This document shows positions 18,563-26,832 of a DNA stretch of 64,000 bases, in pieces. The notes under the pieces are model-generated. The model searched no databases, was not told the DNA's origin, and saw nothing but the letters and a program-made list of their open reading frames with translations. Numbering within the stretch: the first letter of the stretch is position 1; each line of letters starts with the position of its first letter. A program made the translations under genes and the position numbers. This stretch comes from an uncultured Draconibacterium sp. (GTDB taxonomy: Bacteria; Bacteroidota; Bacteroidia; Bacteroidales; Prolixibacteraceae): positions 27,476 to 91,475 of the forward strand of contig NZ_CAJXTC010000022.1 of assembly GCF_913060805.1 (NCBI RefSeq), given 5' to 3'.

Positions 18563-19096
18563 CTACTGCTCAATCTCCCTGACCAGATCAAGAATCTTAT
18601 CGCGCAAGGGTTTGTATTTGAAATACCAGATCACAAGCCCAATTATCACTCCAAAGAGTATTGCCCCGAGAAAAAAGACCTGCGAATCGAGCACCGATTT
18701 GCCTTCCCTAATCCAGTCGAAAGTTAATCCCACATCCATTAATAGAAGGCCCGGAATAATCCACACTCCCCTTTTCTGAAATGGCTGGTAACGATAGGTG
18801 GCTTTTTTCAGCATTTCGAGTGTGGGCAACGAATAATCAACATACTGGTAGTCCTTATAATATTTACGAAAAGTGAGCGCAATGATCAGAAATCCCAATA
18901 TAAGCGCAACACCGCCAATTAAATCGTTAATGCTCTGCGAATCGGAGTATTGTCGGGCAGTTTTTACAATAAACACAGGTATAAAAATCCAGTAAAATAT
19001 CTGAATTGCTTTTACAATTGTGGCATACTGTCTGTCTTCCTTTTTCAGTTTCCCGGTTAATTTACTCAGGTTGGTATCGAATTCGTGTGCGGTCAT
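18563..19096 (-). CDS. membrane protein, putative anti-sigma partner of the adjacent ECF sigma factor
   Basis: 177 aa with several hydrophobic segments; start overlaps the sigma-factor stop by 4 bp. Confidence 0.7.
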   Translation of the reverse strand: MTAHEFDTNLSKLTGKLKKEDRQYATIVKAIQIFYWIFIPVFIVKTARQYSDSQSINDLIGGVALILGFLIIALTFRKYYKDYQYVDYSLPTLEMLKKATYRYQPFQKRGVWIIPGLLLMDVGLTFDWIREGKSVLDSQVFFLGAILFGVIIGLVIWYFKYKPLRDKILDLVREIEQ

Positions 19097-19605
19097 AATT
19101 GTTCTCCTTTCAGCTTTTCTTTTAATTGCGATTTAATACGATGAATCTTCACCTTTACATTGGCCTCGGTAATACCAATAACCTCGGCAATCTCTTTCAT
19201 CGACAGCCCTTCGAGCATCAACGAGATCAATGCTTTATCGATTACCGACAGCTGATTTAGCTCAAGTTGCATTCGATCAAACAGCTTTTCCTCAGCCAGT
19301 TTTTGTTTCAGGTTTTCATCATCCAATATCGAATTCAGGTTTGTTGTGTCGCTGTTTACCATCAGTTTCATGTGTCTGAAAGCCTTTCCGGTAAATGTTA
19401 ATGACGTATTTACAGCCACCCGGTACACCCAGGTACTCATGGCCGAATCGCCCCTGAAACTGTCGAGACTTTTCCAGATATTTACCAGCACTTCCTGGTA
19501 CATATCTTTCTGGTCTTCGACGTTAGAATTGTAGTACCTGCAAATGTTGCGGATCCGCTCGCCATTGTCAGATACAATCGTTTTAAATTTCTCTTCTTTC
19601 GTCAC
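19093..19605 (-). CDS. ECF-type RNA polymerase sigma factor
   Basis: 170 aa; region 2 (RNICRYYNSNVEDQKDMYQEVLVNIWKSLDSFRGDSAMSTWVYRVAVN) and region 4 (SMKEIAEVIGITEANVKVKIHRIKSQLKEKL). Confidence 0.95.
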   Translation of the reverse strand: MTKEEKFKTIVSDNGERIRNICRYYNSNVEDQKDMYQEVLVNIWKSLDSFRGDSAMSTWVYRVAVNTSLTFTGKAFRHMKLMVNSDTTNLNSILDDENLKQKLAEEKLFDRMQLELNQLSVIDKALISLMLEGLSMKEIAEVIGITEANVKVKIHRIKSQLKEKLKGEQL

Positions 19606-19950
19606 TTTTCAGTGTTTTTTCCTATTTAGTAAAGCTGAAAAAGGATAGTTACATTTTTTCCTGAAAATATTTAAAAAAGATTCAATGAAATAGATTTTCG
19701 AGGTTTCAAATCAGAAAGTTAACGCATTAAAAAAGTTGGGTAATAAATTGGTTAATGAGGGAAATAGTGATTGGGTTAATGAGTAATTGTGGGATGATTA
19801 AAGAGGCAGCTTCAATATTTTCGTTCTCTACCACAGAGATACACAAAGAAAGCACAGAGTTTCACAGAGAAAAGATTAACGATTTAGAATTACAATTTAC
19901 CAATTTTGCAATCTAATTCAATCTTTCTCAATCTTAAAATCAATCTAGTT

Positions 19951-20565
19951 CTATTTCTCCTTTCCGCCTTTAACAAGCAACCAAACCGTAAACGCCATTT
20001 CACCAAAAATACTTGGTACAGCAACCAGAGCAAGAAATATTCCGGCAAATTCGGCATAGTTGGGCAAAAGGAAATGTGCAGCAGTATCAACCATATACAT
20101 TACACCTGCAGCGGTTAGAAATGCTGCGATCCACTTTGGTTTTTTAATAATATTGGAGAGTAAAATTAAGTGTGCGCCAAAAAAGAATAAACCAATCAGC
20201 CAGATAATTTCAAATACATTTACCTGGTACAAAATCTCATCTGCCGAATCCAGATTCAAAATAAGAACCAAAGCAAAAACAGCAACTCCCATTATTGCAG
20301 CATGCATTAATCGAAAATATGTACTTAATCGTGTAAGCTTATTTTTCCGGTATAACCCAAAAAGTCCCCACGCAACAACTACATCGAACAGTACGGTGAT
20401 TAAAAAAGCTAAAATGCCAAACCGCACAGACATATGATTGAGTCTGATCGTTCCGAGCGGATTTTGCTTGATCGACTCAAGCATAACAAAATTGGCAAAA
20501 ATGGCCGCAAAAAATATGATCAGGTAGCTAATTCCGGTAATGATCGAGAGTTTTCTTTTATCCAT
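19951..20565 (-). CDS. DUF4386-like multi-pass membrane protein
   Basis: 204 aa; RKLSIITGISYLIIFFAAIFANF ... RLMHAAIMGVAVFAL ... GAHLILLSNIIKKP. Confidence 0.8.
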   Translation of the reverse strand: MDKRKLSIITGISYLIIFFAAIFANFVMLESIKQNPLGTIRLNHMSVRFGILAFLITVLFDVVVAWGLFGLYRKNKLTRLSTYFRLMHAAIMGVAVFALVLILNLDSADEILYQVNVFEIIWLIGLFFFGAHLILLSNIIKKPKWIAAFLTAAGVMYMVDTAAHFLLPNYAEFAGIFLALVAVPSIFGEMAFTVWLLVKGGKEK

Positions 20566-20650
20566 ATCAATTGTTTGTTCCGCAAACGGAGTTTAAATAC
20601 GGAATAATAACCACAACCGTCTGTCAAATGTTTACAAGCAGCCATAAAAA

Positions 20651-20682
20651 AAGGTTCCGTTCGTATCAACAAACGGAACCTT
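20651..20682 (-). terminator. terminator downstream of the 1157-aa gene
   Basis: On the minus strand AAGGTTCCGTTT-GTTGATACG-AACGGAACCTT followed by TTTTT. Confidence 0.8.
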
Positions 20683-20709
20683 CTATATTTTGTACAGAGA
20701 ATCTATCTC

Positions 20710-23700
20710 CTACTTACACAGCGGATCAACCCCAATTGTGCCAACCAACTCTTTTAGATATTGTTTCGATTCAACGTTTTTCAAACGTTCTTTTGCCAGT
20801 GCCAAACGGCCATTGATATCCATTTCGGCAACCAACGCAGCATTGTTTTCGTTGTCAATAAAATCCTCCAGATAACCAATCTGCTCCACAAGGAAAGCAA
20901 TATCCTTTTCTTGCTTCAGTTTCAGGCGGGCTTTATACCAGTCGCTTTTTAGCACCTCTTCCCTGTCGAAAAGTTTACGCAGCTCCGGATCGCTGATATC
21001 CTTGCCTTCGTAATGGCCGTAAGCCATAACATGCAGCAGCACTTTCAGCGGCGGAATGGCAGATTCAACACTTCCATCCTCGAAAAATGGTTGAGCAGCG
21101 CGCTGCATGGCTTCTGTAATATTATTTATACCATCAACATAATCATCCATGTTTTGCAGTTCCGGCTTCAGCATGCGCTCGTTAAACACTGCCAGCGGCT
21201 CATCAAATAAGCGGTTCATACAACGGAACGCAAAGTTTTTGGTTATTCGGTAGCCCAAACGGCTGGCCAGTACTTTTTGTCCTTTGTATTCAAAGTCCTC
21301 CAGTTTTTCCAAACAGCCATTTTCAATCAGCTTCTTCGGATCGCGATCTTCAGGAACCAAACGTGCCCAAATTTCAGGAATAAGAATACTGATATCGTGG
21401 TCGAAACGGTTTTCCGACCCAATGTATCCGGCAGCCGAACTAAATCCCTGGTATTCTGTCAGAATGTACGACAGCAAGGCATTATTCAAATCGGTAGTTG
21501 GCACCAACATGTTAAAAGGCCCTTTGGTAAGCGCACCTTCCAGTCCGGCACCGGTTGTTGATGGAGACTTTCCGGTGATACTTGCCACAAAATCCATGAA
21601 CAACTCAGGTAACTCCTGATAGTGAATTGGATTGTAAACCGCTAATGGGCGAATTCCGGCTTCTTTGTCGGCAGGATTGTTTCTTCGTCCGGGCAGGACG
21701 GCATTTACAGGCCAAACCACTGGATCTTTGTCTTTTATCTTGCGGAACAAACGCACACCAATTTCTCCGAGGTATGAGTCTTGTGTTTCGTCCTTAAATA
21801 TATTGCACTGCAGGTAACGCGGGTTCTTTGTTGGCTCACCGTCAACAATACGTGGATGCGACGGTGTAACAAAGTAATTATCGCTATCGCCTTCAGCCAC
21901 TTCCTTAATAAAGTTTTTTACCGGCTTGGTATATTTCTCAAAGCTAATGGCGTCTTCAATCAGTTCAACTGCATTCTCGCGCGTTAACGGCTCGTAATTC
22001 GTCAGGAATGTGTTATTGTCCACAATTTCCTTTTCAGCTTCTTTATCGTAGCCTCTGATTACGGCTTCATCAGGGCGTTGGAACAGGTAACTTTCGCAGT
22101 TAGCAACCAGTTTTACACTCGGATTATCGTACTCCCTATTCAGATCCTTCAGGCGATTTGACGGAACTGTAATCGTAGCCGAAATATCATCCTCTGTTTG
22201 GATTTTCATCGACGGAACAAAATCCGAACGTAGTTTATGCAAATACCAACGTCCTTCTTCGTTAAATCCAATACGCACATAACTTGCAGCAATCGGGTTG
22301 TGTTTGTAGCGCAACACATTTCCGGGGCGGCCATTTACAATTTCAACATTGAATAACTCGCGCCATTTCAATCCTTTTTCTTCGTTGCCACGGTAGTGAC
22401 GTTTTACGAAAAAGGCCAGTGTGCGAACATTGTCTGGCAGGTCTTTCAGGAATTTATTATACTCGTCGCTGTATTGATCCGACGGTGTTAACAATTTTAC
22501 AGCCGAACCTAAAGTACGTTCTTTACTCAGGAATGAACGTGACGGATCAGCATCGGGACGCACTTCTTTCCATCGGTCAGAATAATCTTTATTAATGATT
22601 TCATCCACCATATTCTCCACCAACTCCAGGTTTTCGATGTAGAAAGACCCGAATTTAATGGCGTTTTGCATCGATTTTGAGATCTCTGATTTTCCACCAC
22701 CGGAAACGGTACTTGGTTTATGGCAGAACATTCCTTCCGGAGCCGTGTCGATAATACGCCACATAGCTTGTGTTGGGTGTTTTACCAACTGAAATTTATG
22801 TCCGGTAGGATGAACGTATACTTTGTTTGGCGAAAGTTTCAGGCTGTAATCTTTGTTTTTGTATTTCCAGCTAACCGAACTTTTCTCCACATCAATATCA
22901 GCGTTTTCAGGAATGTAAACTACCTCCGGAAATTTCTTATCGATTGCGTAATTTCCTTCCTGCACCTCAATGCGGTTGCCCAGCAACTTTTTCACTTCAT
23001 CGAAAGAGTACGGCTGGTCGAACTTTTTAGTAAAATTGGTTCCAAAAACGCTGTCGCTCATGTTTCCACGTGGGAAAGCAATGGCGCCACCGGCATGTTC
23101 TTCTTCAACCAAACCAAAAAGGTTAGCCGAATAGCTGATTTGAGTTTTTATCTCTTTTTTGGAATAACCGTAATAATTATCGGCAATAATGGTAACCACT
23201 ACCCCGCGTTCATCGCGACAGGTAAGTTTAAAAGCAGAACCATCATTGTAAAGCTCATTTTCGTCTTTCCAACACATGCCGTCGCGTTTCTGTCGCTCCG
23301 ATGCATCATCGTAATGTGGCAAGCCAACATCTTTCTTTTTGAGTTGAGTTAAGTGTGGTGCCAGAATAATACATCCGGTGTGGCCGGTCCAGTGCTCCAC
23401 ATCCAATGCGGCATCGTTAACAGCCAGGTTCGGATCGCCGGCATTACCAAAAATGGTTTCCACAAAGTCGAGGTTACTAACCAGACTTCCCGGTGCAAAA
23501 AAGCGTACTTCCATACTCTTTTGACTAACAATACCGGGCACTTCAGGACAAACCACAGGGCGCAGCAACAGCGATACCATTACTTTTGCTTTTTCATCCT
23601 GTGCCGATGTAAATGGCAATGTCATTAATTCATCGGTTGGTTTTAAGGCTGCGCTCAACAGATGCGCGAAAGTAATTTTCGGCACTTCTTTTTTGTCGGC

Positions 23701-24183
23701 AGGTACCGGAAGTCCGCCACGTACAATATGGAAAGTTCCTTTTGTTGTTCGCTTATCTTTGGCCGGATTGTTCAGAATACCCTGCTTTAAGCGGTAAGAA
23801 CTTAACAAATCGCTTTTAAACTCGTTGCCATTTGGTGGCAAACTCAGCTCACGCGCCATTTTTTTCTGGTTCAAAACCAACGTATTATTTGGCAAACGAT
23901 AAGGCTTTTTGAATTCCAGCTCTTTTAAATAGTCATCGATAAAATGCTGAATTCGCGCATCGGCTGGAGACATGTGCTCGCTAAGCAAGCGCGATTTCTC
24001 CTGGAAGCTTTTTACCAGACCTTCGGTTAGTTCCTGAAATTTTGAATTGGCGTATTTTGTGCCCGAATCCGAATCGTCATTAAACGTAGGCTGACCTAAG
24101 GAAGCCAACTGCAGGTTAATGTATTGAATCATATCGCGGCGATCTCGTCTCGTCTGTTTTGAGGGAGTGGATTTTTTACTCAT
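20710..24183 (-). CDS. putative PPi-type phosphoenolpyruvate carboxykinase (1157 aa)
   Basis: Very large single-ORF enzyme; STVSGGGKSEISKSM (P-loop-like), EEHAGGAIAFPRGNMSDSVFG, EHWTGHTGCIILAPHLTQL. Assignment rests on remembered family features and was not searched. Confidence 0.58.
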   Translation of the reverse strand: MSKKSTPSKQTRRDRRDMIQYINLQLASLGQPTFNDDSDSGTKYANSKFQELTEGLVKSFQEKSRLLSEHMSPADARIQHFIDDYLKELEFKKPYRLPNNTLVLNQKKMARELSLPPNGNEFKSDLLSSYRLKQGILNNPAKDKRTTKGTFHIVRGGLPVPADKKEVPKITFAHLLSAALKPTDELMTLPFTSAQDEKAKVMVSLLLRPVVCPEVPGIVSQKSMEVRFFAPGSLVSNLDFVETIFGNAGDPNLAVNDAALDVEHWTGHTGCIILAPHLTQLKKKDVGLPHYDDASERQKRDGMCWKDENELYNDGSAFKLTCRDERGVVVTIIADNYYGYSKKEIKTQISYSANLFGLVEEEHAGGAIAFPRGNMSDSVFGTNFTKKFDQPYSFDEVKKLLGNRIEVQEGNYAIDKKFPEVVYIPENADIDVEKSSVSWKYKNKDYSLKLSPNKVYVHPTGHKFQLVKHPTQAMWRIIDTAPEGMFCHKPSTVSGGGKSEISKSMQNAIKFGSFYIENLELVENMVDEIINKDYSDRWKEVRPDADPSRSFLSKERTLGSAVKLLTPSDQYSDEYNKFLKDLPDNVRTLAFFVKRHYRGNEEKGLKWRELFNVEIVNGRPGNVLRYKHNPIAASYVRIGFNEEGRWYLHKLRSDFVPSMKIQTEDDISATITVPSNRLKDLNREYDNPSVKLVANCESYLFQRPDEAVIRGYDKEAEKEIVDNNTFLTNYEPLTRENAVELIEDAISFEKYTKPVKNFIKEVAEGDSDNYFVTPSHPRIVDGEPTKNPRYLQCNIFKDETQDSYLGEIGVRLFRKIKDKDPVVWPVNAVLPGRRNNPADKEAGIRPLAVYNPIHYQELPELFMDFVASITGKSPSTTGAGLEGALTKGPFNMLVPTTDLNNALLSYILTEYQGFSSAAGYIGSENRFDHDISILIPEIWARLVPEDRDPKKLIENGCLEKLEDFEYKGQKVLASRLGYRITKNFAFRCMNRLFDEPLAVFNERMLKPELQNMDDYVDGINNITEAMQRAAQPFFEDGSVESAIPPLKVLLHVMAYGHYEGKDISDPELRKLFDREEVLKSDWYKARLKLKQEKDIAFLVEQIGYLEDFIDNENNAALVAEMDINGRLALAKERLKNVESKQYLKELVGTIGVDPLCK

Positions 24184-24373
24184 AATAATTATATTTCTAG
24201 TCCATAAACAAAAATACAGAATTGAAGTTTTACCAATCTCATGAAATTTCTTAATTAACCATAAAACAGCAATTCTTTATTGTTTTGTTAACCCTAAGGG
24301 GACTTATGGTATCAAAATGTAAATGATTTAGTCTTTCATCCGATATACGTGACTTTCTCGTCAATGTTACCCA

Positions 24374-24389
24374 TATGATAAGTATCATA
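24374..24389. promoter_or_regulatory. dyad TATGATA-AG-TATCATA in a divergent intergenic region
   Basis: 7-bp perfect arms with a 2-bp spacer between the 1157-aa gene (-) and fadL-like gene (+). Confidence 0.4.
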
Positions 24390-24554
24390 AGCGCTTATTA
24401 ATTGTAAAATAATTTCAGGAATATCTTTGGGCTTTTATTGTATTAAATTAAATAGGTAAAGCCGAATCATTCATAAACATATGATCATCTGAACTATAAT
24501 TGATTGTTACTAACAACCTGATTCTGTTATGCCGAAACCAAAAAATTATTACAA

Positions 24555-25817
24555 ATGAAACACTTAAAACTAAAGGCTTTGCTGGTCTTAATGGCTGGTC
24601 TTTTTATTTCTTCACAAACATTCGCAACCGATGGTTATTTTAGCGTTGGCTATGGTACAGTAAACAAAGGTTTAGCGGGTGCCGGAATTGCATTTTACCA
24701 GGGATCGTTGATAAACGGAAACCCTGCTGGAAATGTGTTCCTTGGAACAAAATATCAACTGGGAGTTAACTTTTTTAATCCGAACAGAAAGTACACTGTA
24801 ACAGGAAATCCATCAGGTATGGAAGGTACATTTGGTTTAATGCCGGGTACAATTGAAAGCGACAGCAAAATGTTTTTGATGCCATCGGCAGGTGCAAACT
24901 GGATGGTTAGCGACAACTCAAGTATTTCTGCTGCCCTATTCGGAAACGGCGGAATGAACACTGATTATCCTACTGCAACATTCTACGATCCGATGTCGGA
25001 AACTACAGGTGTTAATCTTGCCCAGATGTACGGTAACATTACCTACTCACAGAAATTGGGTGAAAAACACAGTGTTGGTGTAACAGGTGTGTTGGCTTAC
25101 CAATATTTCGAAGCAAAAGGTTTAACTGCTTTTGGCGCGTTCTCTTCTGATCCAACAGCAATTTCAGGAAACGGAACCGACAGTGGTTTTGGATACGGTT
25201 TTAAAATTGGTTACCTGGGACAATTAACAGATAACTTTTCAATTGGTGTTACATACCAGTCGAAAGTTTGGATGAGTGAATTTGATGATTACGCAGGATT
25301 GTTTGCCGAGCAGGGTGATTTTGATATCCCATCAAGCTGGACAGCTGGTATTGCCTGGGAAGTTGCCAGCGATTTCACAGTAATGGCCGATGTAAAACAA
25401 ATAATGTACAACGATGTAAAATCAATTGGCAACCCAATGCTACCTAACCTGATGACTTCGCCTCTTGGAACTGACGAAGGTGCCGGTTTCGGTTGGGATA
25501 ATATTATGGTTTACAAACTTGGTTTTAACTATGCAGGTGTTGACACTTGGGAATTCCGTGCCGGACTTTCAATTGGCGACAACCCAATTCCTTCATCAGA
25601 AGTAATGTTTAACATTCTTGCTCCTGGTGTAATCGAAAACCAAATTGCGCTAGGTTTCTCAAAAGAAGTTGGAAATTCCGGAAATCAATTCCACGTTGCA
25701 TTTAATTATGCAATGAACAGTAGCGTAGAAGGTGTAAATCCAATGGATCCTCCATCAGGACAAACCATTGAAATTGAAATGAATCAGTTCGAACTGGAAC
25801 TGGGATTCTCGTTCTAA
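24555..25817 (+). CDS. OmpP1/FadL-family outer membrane transporter
   Basis: 420 aa; signal peptide; AGAGIAFYQGSLINGNPAGNVFLGTKYQLGVNFFNPNRKY; C-terminal beta-barrel ending ELELGFSF. Confidence 0.88.
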   Translation: MKHLKLKALLVLMAGLFISSQTFATDGYFSVGYGTVNKGLAGAGIAFYQGSLINGNPAGNVFLGTKYQLGVNFFNPNRKYTVTGNPSGMEGTFGLMPGTIESDSKMFLMPSAGANWMVSDNSSISAALFGNGGMNTDYPTATFYDPMSETTGVNLAQMYGNITYSQKLGEKHSVGVTGVLAYQYFEAKGLTAFGAFSSDPTAISGNGTDSGFGYGFKIGYLGQLTDNFSIGVTYQSKVWMSEFDDYAGLFAEQGDFDIPSSWTAGIAWEVASDFTVMADVKQIMYNDVKSIGNPMLPNLMTSPLGTDEGAGFGWDNIMVYKLGFNYAGVDTWEFRAGLSIGDNPIPSSEVMFNILAPGVIENQIALGFSKEVGNSGNQFHVAFNYAMNSSVEGVNPMDPPSGQTIEIEMNQFELELGFSF

Positions 25818-25864
25818 AATACAATTTAGCATACTCCAAAAAATAAGAAATAGTATAATTTCTG

Positions 25865-25890
25865 ACCCGGGCTTTCGTCCGGGTTTTTTA
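25865..25890 (+). terminator. terminator of the FadL-like gene
   Basis: ACCCGG-GCTTTCGT-CCGGGT followed by TTTTT. Confidence 0.85.
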
Positions 25891-25969
25891 TTGGTTTTTA
25901 TTTTGAACTCTTCCTCGATTTAACTGTAATTATTATTTTAACCGCTTATATTAATTTGAAAGAATAAAA

Positions 25970-26737
25970 ATGAAACTTATATCGTGGAATGTAAACGGAA
26001 TACGTGCCGTTGCCAAAAAGAACTTTTTTGAAGATTTTAAACAGTTGGATGCCGACATCCTTTGCTTGCAGGAAACCAAAGCGCAAGATGACCAGGTTAC
26101 TGAAACACTGGCTCCAATAAACAGTTATCACATTTATTCCAATTCGGCCGAAAAGAAAGGTTACTCGGGAACAGCCATCCTTTCAAAAACAGAACCGGTA
26201 AGCGTTTCGCGCGATATGGGAATTGAGGTCCATGATACTGAAGGCCGTGTTTTGTGCCTCGAATACGAAAAGTTTTATTTGGTAAATGTTTATGTACCGA
26301 ACTCGGGAAGCGAATTAAAACGCCTTGATTACCGTCAGGAATGGGATCGCGCATTTTTCAACTACCTGAAAGAAATGGAAAAAACGAAGCCGGTTGTGGT
26401 GTGTGGCGATTTTAATGTAGCCCACCGCCCTATCGATTTGGCACGACCAAAGCCAAACTACAATAAATCGGCCGGATTTATGCAGGAAGAGATTGACGGA
26501 ATGGACCGCTTTACACAAGGTGGATTGGTTGATACTTTCCGCCATTTTTACCCCGATGCCACCGATAAATACTCCTGGTGGAGCTACCGGGCCGGAGCGC
26601 GCGGCAAGAACGTAGGCTGGAGAATCGATTATTTTCTTGTTTCTGAAAGTTTTATTCCACAGGTAGAAAAAGCCTATATTTTAAACGAAGTTATGGGTTC
26701 CGACCATTGCCCGGTGGGAATTGATATAGCTAATTAA
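25970..26737 (+). CDS. xth: exodeoxyribonuclease III
   Basis: 255 aa; MKLISWNVNGIRAV, CLQETKAQ, VVCGDFNVAH, GWRIDYFLVS, SDHCPVGIDI. Confidence 0.96.
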   Translation: MKLISWNVNGIRAVAKKNFFEDFKQLDADILCLQETKAQDDQVTETLAPINSYHIYSNSAEKKGYSGTAILSKTEPVSVSRDMGIEVHDTEGRVLCLEYEKFYLVNVYVPNSGSELKRLDYRQEWDRAFFNYLKEMEKTKPVVVCGDFNVAHRPIDLARPKPNYNKSAGFMQEEIDGMDRFTQGGLVDTFRHFYPDATDKYSWWSYRAGARGKNVGWRIDYFLVSESFIPQVEKAYILNEVMGSDHCPVGIDIAN

Positions 26738-26758
26738 TTAGTAATACATAAAATATTT

Positions 26759-26793
26759 TCAGCGGGTGAATTAAGTTTTTCCCGCTGTTTTTA
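26759..26793 (+). terminator. terminator of xth
   Basis: CAGCGGG...CCCGCTG followed by TTTTTAT. Confidence 0.7.
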
Positions 26794-26806
26794 TATAAAA
26801 TCGATC

Positions 26807-26814
26807 TACTTTTG
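26807..26814 (+). promoter_or_regulatory. Bacteroidota-type -7 box (TAnnTTTG) of hrpB
   Basis: TACTTTTG overlapping the ORF-track start, implying a downstream true start. Confidence 0.45.
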
Positions 26815-26832
26815 CATTTTAAACAGAATATA

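Noticed and set aside
18330-18779. 149-aa + strand ORF through the 21-bp array
   Set aside because: Its heptads follow from the 21-bp DNA period and the rest is antisense to the 18563-19096 gene; both strands are open across the array, so coding is unproven.
22720-23352. 210-aa + strand ORF
   Set aside because: Antisense shadow within the 1157-aa gene.
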